The position numbers were made by a program, and so were the translations under genes. DNA of 55,791 bases. Origin: UBA3537 sp965662485. GTDB taxonomy: Bacteria > Bacteroidota > Bacteroidia > Flavobacteriales > Flavobacteriaceae. How positions within the stretch are numbered: position 1 is the first letter of the stretch; each line of letters opens with the position of its first letter. Below, one piece after another: positions 25,298 to 33,651 of this stretch. The stretch spans positions 1 through 55,791 of the forward strand of contig CBFIIL010000005.1 in assembly GCA_965662485.1 (NCBI GenBank), in the 5' to 3' direction. The notes below the pieces were generated by a model that did no database searches, was not told the origin of the DNA, and saw only the letters and a program-made list of their open reading frames with translations.

Positions 25298-25615
25298 GTG
25301 TGTTATAAAATTGTTGGTTTTTATATTACTTTGTTTTATACGATTTTACCTATGATATAATTTTGTAATTTTAGGTTATACAAAAATTAAAATATTAAAT
25401 TTATGAAAATATATGGTAAAAAAACTGTTATTACTGATTGTGAGTGGGAACTTGAAGACCAACCAGACCTTAAAGAAAAATTAGAATCAATGAACGATCA
25501 TGAACTCATTAACTTTTTAAATTCTAATGGTAAATATGAGGATACTGGTGAGGATGAACTTAATTTTGAAGTAGACTACATTGGAGACGATTGGAAAGAT
25601 TAATTTATAACACAC
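25298..25615. repeat. 12-bp perfect inverted repeat bracketing a small gene
   Basis: GTGTGTTATAAA at 25298-25309 and its exact reverse complement TTTATAACACAC at 25604-25615 flank the 66-aa gene, the second copy overlapping its 3' end region by one base past the stop. The match extends to 14 of 15 bases. Such boundaries suggest a cassette or small mobile unit. Confidence 0.6.
25403..25603 (+). CDS. Small acidic hypothetical protein, 66 aa
   Basis: Not recognised. The product is strongly acidic (ITDCEWELEDQPDLKEKLES, then DTGEDELNFEVDYIGDDWKD), with no membrane segment. The start ATG follows an AT-rich stretch with a plausible TAATTTTG -7-like motif near 25365. It sits exactly between the arms of a 12-bp inverted repeat. 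Small very acidic proteins of this kind can be antitoxins, inhibitors or DNA mimics, but nothing here proves such a role. No toxin-like partner is adjacent. Confidence 0.6.
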   Translation: MKIYGKKTVITDCEWELEDQPDLKEKLESMNDHELINFLNSNGKYEDTGEDELNFEVDYIGDDWKD

Positions 25616-25687
25616 TTTAATTTCTTCTCTTTTCAAGAAATCAGTATAACCTACTGATTACTATATAATTATATGATATTATTTAAA

Positions 25688-25709
25688 ATAGGGAGGGATT
25701 CGAACCATC
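25688..25709 (-). other. Second orphan tRNA-like 3' tail
   Basis: On the minus strand GATGG-TTCGAAT-CCCTC followed by CCTATTT resembles a T-arm with four of five pairs and an acceptor strand, similar to the 3' end of a tRNA-Ser. There is no body of the tRNA. Like the fragment at 24024-24048 it follows directly after the T-run of a hairpin terminator. Confidence 0.45.
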
Positions 25710-25710
25710 T

Positions 25711-25742
25711 AAAAAATAACTCCTTGAAAATCAAGGAGTTAT
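25711..25742 (-). terminator. Terminator after tRNA-Asp
   Basis: A 12-bp stem (ATAACTCCTTGA / TCAAGGAGTTAT) with a 3-nt loop and a T-run on the minus strand, 18 bp past the 3' end of the tRNA-Asp gene. Confidence 0.85.
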
Positions 25743-25759
25743 AAATTTCGAAGTGGTTG

Positions 25760-25833
25760 CGGTCTGGACGGGACTCGAACCCGCGACCCCCTGCGTGACA
25801 GGCAGGTATTCTAACCAACTGAACTACCAAACC
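25760..25833 (-). tRNA. tRNA-Asp (GTC)
   Basis: A complete 74-nt cloverleaf. The acceptor GGTTTGG/CCAGACC contains one G-U pair, the D-arm GTTCAGTTGGTTAGAATAC is normal, the anticodon arm CCTGC-CTGTCAC-GCAGG has anticodon GTC (25797-25799), and the T-arm is GCGGG-TTCGAGT-CCCGT. CCA is not encoded. It lies on the minus strand downstream of the DUF58 gene. Its 3' side faces the accessory block at 24.05-25.75 kb, the usual geometry for tRNA-targeted integration. Confidence 0.97.
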
Positions 25834-25898
25834 GTTGCTTAAAGCGAATGCAAATATACATTGCATTTTTAATACAACAAATGTTTTTTATTTATTTT

Positions 25899-26828
25899 TC
25901 ACAAAAATTTATTGCGCTTTTCAAAGAATGTCATCAAGATTTTATTGAAGCCCTGACGCACATCGGCAGGTACATAATGTATTTTATATTGATCGCATTT
26001 TAATTTCAATTCTTTAAAATAATTATCTAACGCTTTGCTGTAGTTTTCTTGAACAGATTTTGGAAATACATCAATTGAAGCACCTGTTTCTACATCTACA
26101 AAATGTTTTGGAGTGTTGCTAAAGTCAAAATCAAATTCTGTTTTTTTATCGAAAACATGAAAAAGAATAAGCTCATGCTTATTGTATTTCAAATGCCTTA
26201 GTGCCTCGAATAACTGACTGGATGCCATTTCTGACTGAAACATATCTGTAAACAAAATAATCATTGAGCGGCGATGCATTTGTTCTGCAATTTGATGTAA
26301 CACCTCATAGGTCTTGGTTGTTGATTGTTTTGGTGCTTTAGTTGTGGCGTTGTACAATTTATCCATCAACATCTGAAAATGACGTTCATTTCCTTTTTCT
26401 GGAGCATAATACTGATAGGTGTCTGCATATAAACTTAGGCCTGCTGCATCGCGTTGTTTTTTAAGAATTTGAAGTAAAACTGCCGATGCTAAGGCAGAAA
26501 ATTCGACTTTATTGTAGTCCAAATCTGGTTGTTCTTCCAGATTTGGATAATACATAGAAGAACTAAGATCTACAATTATATGACAGCGCATGTTGGTTTC
26601 TTCATCAAACCGCTTGGTATATAATTTATCTGTTTTGGCAAAAAGTTTCCAATCAATATGGCGAGTACTTTCACCATTATTGTAAATTTTATGCTCGGCA
26701 AATTCAGCAGAAAACCCATGAAATGGACTTTTATGCATTCCAGAAATAAACCCCTCCACAATTGATTGTGCTAGCAGCTCAAAATTGGTAAATTGAGTCT
26801 TATTTTGAAAATCATTTTGAAAGCTCAT
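25899..26828 (-). CDS. DUF58 domain-containing protein
   Basis: A 309-aa cytoplasmic protein of the DUF58 family, a von Willebrand A-like fold. The family block is clear: GESTRHIDWKLFAKTDKLYT followed by IIVDLSSSMYYP (a MIDAS-like DxSxS), then RSMIILFTDMFQ. In Bacteroidota these proteins are normally encoded next to a MoxR ATPase and Bat proteins; neither is present here, so either the operon is split or this is a solitary copy. It lies directly upstream of tRNA-Asp on the same strand and downstream of the trxA terminator. Confidence 0.92.
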   Translation of the reverse strand: MSFQNDFQNKTQFTNFELLAQSIVEGFISGMHKSPFHGFSAEFAEHKIYNNGESTRHIDWKLFAKTDKLYTKRFDEETNMRCHIIVDLSSSMYYPNLEEQPDLDYNKVEFSALASAVLLQILKKQRDAAGLSLYADTYQYYAPEKGNERHFQMLMDKLYNATTKAPKQSTTKTYEVLHQIAEQMHRRSMIILFTDMFQSEMASSQLFEALRHLKYNKHELILFHVFDKKTEFDFDFSNTPKHFVDVETGASIDVFPKSVQENYSKALDNYFKELKLKCDQYKIHYVPADVRQGFNKILMTFFEKRNKFL

Positions 26829-26843
26829 TATCCCCTAAACTAA

Positions 26844-26872
26844 AAAAGGTTTGCCACATGGGCAAACCTTTT
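26844..26872 (-). terminator. Terminator after trxA
   Basis: A 10-bp perfect stem AAGGTTTGCC/GGCAAACCTT, a 5-nt loop and T-runs on both sides. It lies between trxA and the DUF58 gene on the minus strand. Confidence 0.9.
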
Positions 26873-26894
26873 CAAATTTATTATCAATTGAAAA

Positions 26895-27212
26895 TTATAA
26901 CAATGCGTCAATCGCATCAGTGTAACTTGCTTTTGGTGCAACACCTACTTGTCGTCCAACAACTTCTCCGTTTTGAAATACTAGTACTGTAGGGATGTTT
27001 CGCACACCATATTTTGCTGCAAATTCTTGGTTTGCGTCAACATCAACTTTACCAACAACAGCCTTTTCGGCATATTCAGTACTGATTTCGTCAATGATTG
27101 GACCTACCATGCGGCAAGGACCACACCAAGCTGCCCAAAAGTCAACCAATACTGGTTTACTGCTTTTTAGTACTGTTTCTTCAAAGTTTGCGTCTGTTAT
27201 TTCTAGTGCCAT
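26895..27212 (-). CDS. trxA: Thioredoxin
   Basis: A 105-aa thioredoxin that reduces protein disulfides in the cytoplasm. It has VDFWAAWCGPCRMVGP with the CGPC active site and the cis-proline loop RNIPTVLVF. The start is taken at the ATG at 27212 (MALEITDANFEE). A longer frame back to 27248 would begin upstream of the TAAATTTG promoter element at 27236-27243 and adds a non-conserved leader. It is a single-gene unit with its own terminator. Confidence 0.96.
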   Translation of the reverse strand: MALEITDANFEETVLKSSKPVLVDFWAAWCGPCRMVGPIIDEISTEYAEKAVVGKVDVDANQEFAAKYGVRNIPTVLVFQNGEVVGRQVGVAPKASYTDAIDALL

Positions 27213-27235
27213 AAGATTTAGTTTTAATGTATGTA

Positions 27236-27243
27236 CAAATTTA
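27236..27243 (-). promoter_or_regulatory. Candidate -7 element for trxA
   Basis: TAAATTTG on the minus strand, with a TTG 18 bp further upstream, matches the Flavobacterium promoter model. It places transcription start near 27229 and so decides for the shorter trxA start. Confidence 0.55.
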
Positions 27244-27315
27244 ATCAAAAAAACGAGTTCTCAAGCCTATGTTCAATTTGTTTTCCTTATGATGAAATTG
27301 ACAATACTGATGCGT

Positions 27316-30300
27316 TTAATTGAGTTTATAAAAAATATTTTGATTTTGAAGTTCGGTCAACAATTCTTGTGAAATTTGAACTTTCTGTTTTCTGCTTTTA
27401 AGCTCCACTTTCAATTCTTCGTCATCATCATAAACAACAAAATTAAGATTATGCTTGCCTTTGTGCATTATTAATAAATCTTGAAGATCTTGAATCTTTT
27501 GTTTGTCTAACGCTTTAATATTGAGCTGAATTGAAAGTTTTTTGGCATATGCCTCCATTACATCATGTAACAATTGAAAGTTGTTAAATTGCAAACGGGG
27601 TTCACCTTTTTTACCTGTTTCTCTGTTGGTCCATCCTTCGCGCACAAATGCGCGAACGTACACAAAATTATTTAGCATCAGAAAGTGTCTGAATTTGAGA
27701 TATTCTTCACCAAAAATTCGAAATTCATGGCTGTTGGTGTAATCTTCAATAGTAAAACTCGCCCAGCCTTTGCCTTGTCTACTCACACGGTGTTGAACAT
27801 CAGTAACCACACCTCCAAACGTAATTTCTTTGTTGATCAACGGAGTCATATTTTGAAAATAGGCTACTGTTCCATTACAAAAATTTTGCATTTCTATTCG
27901 GAAATCGTCCAAAGGATGTCCTGAAATATAAATACCAACAACTTCTTTTTCTCGAGCTAATTTTTCCATGGTTCCCCAATTTTCGCAAGCCGGAAGTTCG
28001 GGCTCTGGAAACTGAACCTCACTGGTTTCACCAAACAAGCTAACTTGAGCAGAATTTTTATTTTCTTGAAATTTGTTGGCGTATTTTATAGTTTTTTCCA
28101 AAAATGTTACCCCATCCCCTTCATCATAAAAATATTGTGCACGATGTGTATTAGCAAAACAGTCAAAACCACCAGCATTGGCCAAATTCTCAAATGCTTT
28201 TTTATTGGCTGCACGTAAATCAATACGCTTGGCTAAATCAAAAATAGAGCGGTATCCCCCTTCTTTTTTACGTTCGTTAACAATTGTTTTTACAGCACCA
28301 TGCCCTACTCCTTTAATAGCGCCCATTCCAAATCGAATGGCGTTGTCTTTATTTACAGAAAACTTGTAATAACTTTCGTTGACATCAGGCCCCAAAACAT
28401 TGAGTTTCATACGCTTTGCTTCTTCCATAAAAAAGGTTACTTGCTTGATATCGTTCATATTATTGGATAGCACCGCTGCCATATATTCTGCTGGGTAGTG
28501 CGCCTTGAGATAGGCCGTTTGATAGGCTATCCACGCATAACATGTTGAGTGTGACTTATTGAACGCATAACTTGCAAATTTCTCCCAATCGGTCCAAATT
28601 TTCTCTAATTTTTCTGGATTTAAACCTTTTGAACTCGCTTGGTTAATGAATTTTGGTTTCATCTTATCAAGCACTGCCTTTTGTTTTTTACCCATAGCTT
28701 TTCTCAAAACATCGGCTTCACCTTTGGTGAAATCAGCGAGTTTTTGAGACAATAGCATTACTTGCTCTTGATAGACTGTAATTCCATAAGTTTCTTTCAA
28801 ATATTCTTCCATTTCTGGAAGGTCATATGAAATTTCCTCTTCGCCATGTTTTCTTCGGATAAAACTTGGAATATATTCCAAAGGACCTGGGCGATATAGC
28901 GCATTCATGGCAATTAAATCGGCAAAGACCGTTGGCTTCAAATCACGCATATGTTTTTGCATTCCTGGTGATTCATATTGAAATATACCCACCGTTTCTC
29001 CACGTTGAAACAGCTCATATGTTGTGACATCATCAAGTGGGAAATTTTCGGGATCTAAGGTGATGCCATGCTTGGCTTTGACAATTTTTACGGTGTCTTT
29101 TATAAGCGTTAATGTTTTAAGCCCTAAAAAATCCATTTTTAGCAACCCTGCATCTTCAACGACCGAGTTATCAAATTGAGTCACATACAAATCTGAATCT
29201 TTTGCGGTAGCAATAGGAACATAATTGGTAATATCACCGGGTGTTATGATAACTCCACAGGCATGAATCCCAGTATTTCTTAGGGAGCCTTCTAAGACTT
29301 TGGCTTGATTGACAGTTTCTGCCTCCAAATCATCGCCTTCAGAAATATTAAGCAATTGATTGATAAGCTCCATGTCTTCGGCACGAAATTTTTGTTTGAG
29401 GATTTTTTCATCTACCCCAAATATTTTATTGAGTTTTGACATATTAGGCACCAATTTCGCAATGCGATCTGCATCGCCCAATGGTAAATCCAAAACACGT
29501 GCAGTGTCTCTAATGGAGGATTTGGCAGCCATTGTACCATAAGTAATAATTTGCGCTACTTGATTTGAGCCATATTTATTGATGACATAATCCATCACAC
29601 GACCTCGTCCTTCATCATCAAAATCGATATCAATATCAGGCATACTAACACGATCGGGATTTAGAAAACGCTCAAAAAGTAAATCATATTTGATGGGATC
29701 AATATTTGTAATCCAAAGACAATAGGCCACAACAGACCCTGCTGCAGAACCACGACCTGGCCCAACAGAAACATCCATATTTCGCGCCTCGCGAATAAAA
29801 TCTTCAACAATCAAAAAATACCCTGGATACCCTGTTTTTTCGATAGTTTGTAGCTCAAAATCTATGCGCTCCTTGATTTCATCCGTAAGTGTTTTATAGC
29901 GTTTTTTGGCACCTTCATAAGTCAAATATCGTAAATATGCATTTTCACCATGATTGGTGCCCTCCAACGCATCGGCTTTATGTACAAATTCTTCGGGAAT
30001 TTCAAATTTTGGAAGTAGTACATCTCTTGCCAATTCAAAAGGTTCAATTTTATCAACCACCTCTTGAATGTTTAAAATGGCTTCTGGTAAGTCCTTAAAC
30101 AATTCTTTCATTTCTTCTGATGATTTGAAAAAATATTCTTGATTGGGAAGTCCATATCTATAACCACGCCCCCGACCTATGGGAGTGGCTTGTTTTTCGC
30201 CATCTTTAACGCATAACAAAATATCATGTGCGTTGGCCTCGCTTTGGTCAATATAATAAGTGTTGTTGGTGGCTACTAATTTTATGTTATGCTTTTTAGC

Positions 30301-31692
30301 AAACTGAATCAACACTGGATTGACACGATCTTCATCTTCTTGACCATGTCGCATGAGTTCAATATATAAATCCTCTTGAAATTGTTCCTTCCACCACAAT
30401 AATGCGTCTTCAGCTTGATGTTCACCAACATTTAAAACCTTTGAGGACACTTCACCATAAAGATTTCCTGTAAGTACAATTAAATCTTCTTTGTATTGTT
30501 CTACAATCTTGCGATCAATTCTAGGGACATAGTAAAACCCATTGGTGAACGCATTGGATGACATTTTTACCAGATTTTCATAGCCTTTTTTGGATTTGGC
30601 CAAAAAGACAATTTGATATCCATTGTCTTTGTGTGATTTATTTTCGTGGTCTTCACAAACAAAAAATTCACAGCCAACAATAGCTTTTATGGGGGTCGCT
30701 TCAAAAGACTCTCCTTTTGCTTCGGCGTCTAGCTTTTGTTGTTTTAACCCTTTATTATAATTTCCAATTTCTTTTACAAAATGAAAAGCACCCATCATAT
30801 TTCCATGATCGGTAAGGGCCACGGCAGGCATTTGGTATTTAGCAGCAGCAGTGACTAATTTTTTGATGCTGATGGTGGATTGTAAAATTGAAAATTGAGA
30901 ATGATTGTGCAAATGTGCCATAGAGGCGTCATTCAAAATTTCGGGAATACCAGTAGAGTGTTGGGGTGTTGGGGTTTCCTTTTTGGCTTTCGCATTAATG
31001 GCCGCTGTGGCTTCTTTTAGATTGATATGCTTAAGTCCAATGGGTGCAATCGGATTTGGATATTGAGCTTTAAACTCTTGAATATATTCTGGTGTTGACT
31101 GCAACTCATCTGGCGAAAAAACACCTTTTCTAAGCAATTCCAAAAAACAACGTGTTGTGGCTTCCACGTCGGCAGTAGCGTTGTGGGCTTCTGCAAATGG
31201 CGTTTGGAATAGAAACTGATGCAACTCCGTTAGCGTTGGCAATTTAAATTTACCTCCTCGTCCGCCAGGTAACTGACAAAGACTCGCCGTAGTTTCGGTA
31301 CAGGTATCCAAAACAGCCATACTATTTAGAGGGGTTTCAATTTGTAGGCGATGGTATTCGCAGCCCATTATATTGAGGTCGAATCCTACATTTTGTCCCA
31401 CAACAAATTTGGCTTTGGATAGCGCAATATTAAATTTTTTGAGAACAACCGCTAATTCCTCGCCTTGTTCTGTGGCTAAGGCTGTAGAAATGCCATGTAC
31501 CTTTTCGGCATCATAGGGAATATTAAATCCATTGGGGCGAATGAGAAAATCTTGATGTTCAATACACTGACCCATATGGTCGTGCAATTGCCATGCTATT
31601 TGGATACAACGCGGCCAATTGTTGGTATCTGTTAGGGGCGCATTCCAACGCTTGGGTAGGCCTGTGGTTTCGGTATCAAAGATTAAATACAT
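27316..31692 (-). CDS. dnaE: DNA polymerase III alpha subunit with N-terminal proofreading exonuclease
   Basis: A 1458-aa replicative polymerase. The first ~190 residues are a DnaQ-like DEDDh exonuclease: FDTETTGLP with Asp6 and Glu8, VGQNVGFDLNIMGCE, and HNATADVEAT with the catalytic His and Asp. Next comes the PHP domain (MAHLHNHSQFSILQ, ALTDHGNMMGAFHF). The polymerase core contains VGPGRGSAAGSVVAYCLW and the catalytic MPDIDIDFDDEGRG near residue 687, then finger/beta-binding regions and an OB fold (ITFGGVVTDVQHRVSRQGKG). Fusing epsilon-type exonuclease to alpha is a recurrent Flavobacteriia arrangement. The gene appears monocistronic. Confidence 0.97.
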   Translation of the reverse strand: MYLIFDTETTGLPKRWNAPLTDTNNWPRCIQIAWQLHDHMGQCIEHQDFLIRPNGFNIPYDAEKVHGISTALATEQGEELAVVLKKFNIALSKAKFVVGQNVGFDLNIMGCEYHRLQIETPLNSMAVLDTCTETTASLCQLPGGRGGKFKLPTLTELHQFLFQTPFAEAHNATADVEATTRCFLELLRKGVFSPDELQSTPEYIQEFKAQYPNPIAPIGLKHINLKEATAAINAKAKKETPTPQHSTGIPEILNDASMAHLHNHSQFSILQSTISIKKLVTAAAKYQMPAVALTDHGNMMGAFHFVKEIGNYNKGLKQQKLDAEAKGESFEATPIKAIVGCEFFVCEDHENKSHKDNGYQIVFLAKSKKGYENLVKMSSNAFTNGFYYVPRIDRKIVEQYKEDLIVLTGNLYGEVSSKVLNVGEHQAEDALLWWKEQFQEDLYIELMRHGQEDEDRVNPVLIQFAKKHNIKLVATNNTYYIDQSEANAHDILLCVKDGEKQATPIGRGRGYRYGLPNQEYFFKSSEEMKELFKDLPEAILNIQEVVDKIEPFELARDVLLPKFEIPEEFVHKADALEGTNHGENAYLRYLTYEGAKKRYKTLTDEIKERIDFELQTIEKTGYPGYFLIVEDFIREARNMDVSVGPGRGSAAGSVVAYCLWITNIDPIKYDLLFERFLNPDRVSMPDIDIDFDDEGRGRVMDYVINKYGSNQVAQIITYGTMAAKSSIRDTARVLDLPLGDADRIAKLVPNMSKLNKIFGVDEKILKQKFRAEDMELINQLLNISEGDDLEAETVNQAKVLEGSLRNTGIHACGVIITPGDITNYVPIATAKDSDLYVTQFDNSVVEDAGLLKMDFLGLKTLTLIKDTVKIVKAKHGITLDPENFPLDDVTTYELFQRGETVGIFQYESPGMQKHMRDLKPTVFADLIAMNALYRPGPLEYIPSFIRRKHGEEEISYDLPEMEEYLKETYGITVYQEQVMLLSQKLADFTKGEADVLRKAMGKKQKAVLDKMKPKFINQASSKGLNPEKLEKIWTDWEKFASYAFNKSHSTCYAWIAYQTAYLKAHYPAEYMAAVLSNNMNDIKQVTFFMEEAKRMKLNVLGPDVNESYYKFSVNKDNAIRFGMGAIKGVGHGAVKTIVNERKKEGGYRSIFDLAKRIDLRAANKKAFENLANAGGFDCFANTHRAQYFYDEGDGVTFLEKTIKYANKFQENKNSAQVSLFGETSEVQFPEPELPACENWGTMEKLAREKEVVGIYISGHPLDDFRIEMQNFCNGTVAYFQNMTPLINKEITFGGVVTDVQHRVSRQGKGWASFTIEDYTNSHEFRIFGEEYLKFRHFLMLNNFVYVRAFVREGWTNRETGKKGEPRLQFNNFQLLHDVMEAYAKKLSIQLNIKALDKQKIQDLQDLLIMHKGKHNLNFVVYDDDEELKVELKSRKQKVQISQELLTELQNQNIFYKLN

Positions 31693-31921
31693 GGCTAAAT
31701 TTTGTGCTTAAGATAGGATTATAAATATAGTGTTATTTTAAGATTTTGCCCTGGCTTTTTTTAAGGATTTATGAACAAAAAAAATGATATATATCCACTA
31801 CCGAATGGCTTATATCGGATATTTGAAAAAATTGTGTTGACACTGAAATAAATTTTGTGTAAACAACAAGTTGCTGTAAACATCTGCACACTATTGGTGT
31901 TGAGAGAATAGAAGAAGCTTG

Positions 31922-32398
31922 TTAATCCTCAGTTGTATACCTTAAATTATAAAACACCCCTTCCGAAAAGTTCATATATTTTGTTCCAGTACTATCGTAA
32001 GAATTAAAATAAAATGTGCCTTTTATGATTTTGGTTTCAGCATTTACTTCTTCAATCGTCACTTTTCCATCACTCAAATATACGGGATATTCTACCCCAT
32101 CATATTGTGTGGAATATATGACGTTTTCTTGTTTAAATGTTACCGTAGAGGTCTTGCCTTTTCCTAATTCATAAGACCCAACAGTAGCTGCAGCTAATGT
32201 AATTGTCATGGTACCATAACCATCTGTACCAGTAATTGTGAGTGCCCCCGATGCATTAACGGTCGCTGAACGCGAATTGGACTTCCATGTAAAATCGCCG
32301 TGTTGTAATCCTTGTAACGTTGGGGAACTCGTTTGAATCTCATCTTGACATCCAAAAAAAGAAAACATTACAAGTAAAGAAAGTGCAAAATATTTCAT
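31922..32398 (-). CDS. DUF6252-like lipoprotein
   Basis: A 158-aa lipoprotein: signal MKYFALSLLVMFSFFGC with lipobox SFFGC and Cys17. The mature part is beta-rich: GDFTWKSNSRSATVNASGAL, LAAATVGSYELGKGKTSTVT, then TKIIKGTFYFNSYDSTGTKY. The pattern fits the DUF6252 family common in Flavobacteriia; its function is unknown. It is a single gene divergent from rpsP. Between it and dnaE lie 229 bp in which I see nothing recognisable. Confidence 0.75.
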   Translation of the reverse strand: MKYFALSLLVMFSFFGCQDEIQTSSPTLQGLQHGDFTWKSNSRSATVNASGALTITGTDGYGTMTITLAAATVGSYELGKGKTSTVTFKQENVIYSTQYDGVEYPVYLSDGKVTIEEVNAETKIIKGTFYFNSYDSTGTKYMNFSEGVFYNLRYTTED

Positions 32399-32491
32399 AG
32401 TTTTTTTTAATTAAGTAGGTTGAACTTAACAACACATATAAATCCAAAAATATAAAAAATAAATGAATGTTTTTGTATTGAAAAAATATAG

Positions 32492-32499
32492 TATATTTG
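32492..32499 (+). promoter_or_regulatory. Candidate -7 element for rpsP
   Basis: TATATTTG with a TTTG at 32472-32475 about 16 bp upstream. The position makes an upstream ORF start at 32497 impossible and supports the rpsP start at 32545. Confidence 0.55.
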
Positions 32500-32544
32500 C
32501 CGCTCATTAATAACCGAGGTCGAGAACCTCACAAATTAATTTTT

Positions 32545-33063
32545 ATGCCTGTAAAACTAAGATTACAAAGACACGGAAAAAAAGGAAAACCATTCTACTG
32601 GATTGTTGCTGCGGATTCGCGCTCAAAAAGAGATGGACGTTTTCTTGAAAAACTAGGAACGTACAACCCTAATACCAATCCTGCACAAATTGACCTCAAC
32701 GTTGATGGTGCCGTAAAATGGTTAGAAAATGGTGCTCAACCCACAGATACTACTCGTGCAATTTTATCGCATGAAGGCGTTTTGTTGAAAAAACACCTTG
32801 CTGGTGGGGTGAAAAAAGGCGCTTTGACTGAAGAACAAGCGGAAGAAAAATTCCAAGCTTGGGTCGCAGAAAAGCAAGCTAAAGTTGATGCCAAAAAATC
32901 TGATCTTCAGAAAGCTAAAGAAGCACAGGAAGCAAAAGCTCTTGCTGCCGAAAAAGCAGCTAACGAAGCTCGTATTGCTGCCGCTGCTCCAGTAGTAGAA
33001 GAAGTTGTTGAAGAAGTTGTTGAAGAAGAAGTTGCTACTGAAGCTTCAAACGAGGAAGAATAA
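32545..33063 (+). CDS. rpsP: 30S ribosomal protein S16 with long C-terminal tail
   Basis: A 172-aa S16. The conserved ~80-residue core is MPVKLRLQRHGKKGKPFYWI, then RDGRFLEKLGTYNPNTNP and LENGAQPTDTTRAILS. It stabilises the 5' domain of 16S rRNA. About 90 further residues form a charged, Ala/Lys/Glu-rich tail (QKAKEAQEAKALAAEKAANE, then a VVEEVVEE-type acidic end) that other phyla lack and that is usual for Flavobacteriia. ATG 32545 is chosen because the promoter lies between it and the first in-frame start. A terminator separates it from rimM. Confidence 0.95.
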   Translation: MPVKLRLQRHGKKGKPFYWIVAADSRSKRDGRFLEKLGTYNPNTNPAQIDLNVDGAVKWLENGAQPTDTTRAILSHEGVLLKKHLAGGVKKGALTEEQAEEKFQAWVAEKQAKVDAKKSDLQKAKEAQEAKALAAEKAANEARIAAAAPVVEEVVEEVVEEEVATEASNEEE

Positions 33064-33085
33064 AACATTTATTTTTTATACCTTT

Positions 33086-33115
33086 AAACCTGACTTAACG
33101 GTCAGGTTTTTTTTT
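33086..33115 (+). terminator. Terminator between rpsP and rimM
   Basis: Stem AAACCTGAC/GTCAGGTTT (9 bp) with a 6-nt loop and a run of T. It is likely partial, since rimM starts only 9 bp after it and would be transcribed by read-through or from a promoter overlapping it. Confidence 0.8.
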
Positions 33116-33123
33116 GATATTTT

Positions 33124-33651
33124 ATGAAAAAAGAAGATTGTTTTTATCTTGGAAAAATCGTAAAAAAGTACAGCTTTAAAGGAGAAATTCTGGCCAAACT
33201 AGATACCGATCAACCTGATATTTACGAAAATTTGGACGCCTTATTTATAGAAGTTAGCAACAGCTTGATTCCTTATTTTGTAGAAAAATCTCAGCTACAC
33301 AAATCTAACTTGTTACGTTTAAAACTTGAAGATGTTACCAGTGAAGGTGATGCCGATGCCCTCTTAAAAAAAGACTTATATCTACCTCTTGATCTTTTAC
33401 CAAAACTTGAAGGTAATGCTTTTTATTTCCACGAAATTATTGGATTTCAAGTTATTGATGAAAATTTTGGCCCGGTAGGGCAAATCACAGGAGTTAACGA
33501 TAGCACAACTCAAGCCCTATTTGAAATTGATCATCATGGCAAAGAAGTTTTAATCCCCATCAACGACGATATTATTAATAGTCTCGACCGTACAGTCAAA
33601 ACTGTATTGGTAAAAACACCGCCTGGACTTATTGACTTGTATCTTGACTAA
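33124..33651 (+). CDS. rimM: Ribosome maturation factor RimM
   Basis: A 175-aa RimM that assists maturation of the 30S head by binding S19. The N-terminal domain has FYLGKIVKKYSFKGEILAKL; the C-terminal PRC-barrel has FHEIIGFQVIDENFGPVGQI and KEVLIPINDDIINSLDRTVK. The stop codon overlaps the next ATG by one base (TAATG), implying translational coupling to trmN6. The rpsP-rimM adjacency is conserved widely. Confidence 0.95.
   Translation: MKKEDCFYLGKIVKKYSFKGEILAKLDTDQPDIYENLDALFIEVSNSLIPYFVEKSQLHKSNLLRLKLEDVTSEGDADALLKKDLYLPLDLLPKLEGNAFYFHEIIGFQVIDENFGPVGQITGVNDSTTQALFEIDHHGKEVLIPINDDIINSLDRTVKTVLVKTPPGLIDLYLD

Noticed and set aside
25262..25402. Integron-type attC site downstream of the 155-aa gene
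   Set aside because: The CTAAC ... GTTATAA spacing is suggestive, but the core does not fit the GTTRRRY consensus and no integrase is present; kept only as an inverted repeat.
27213..27248. Longer N-terminus for thioredoxin
   Set aside because: It begins upstream of the promoter element and adds non-conserved residues.
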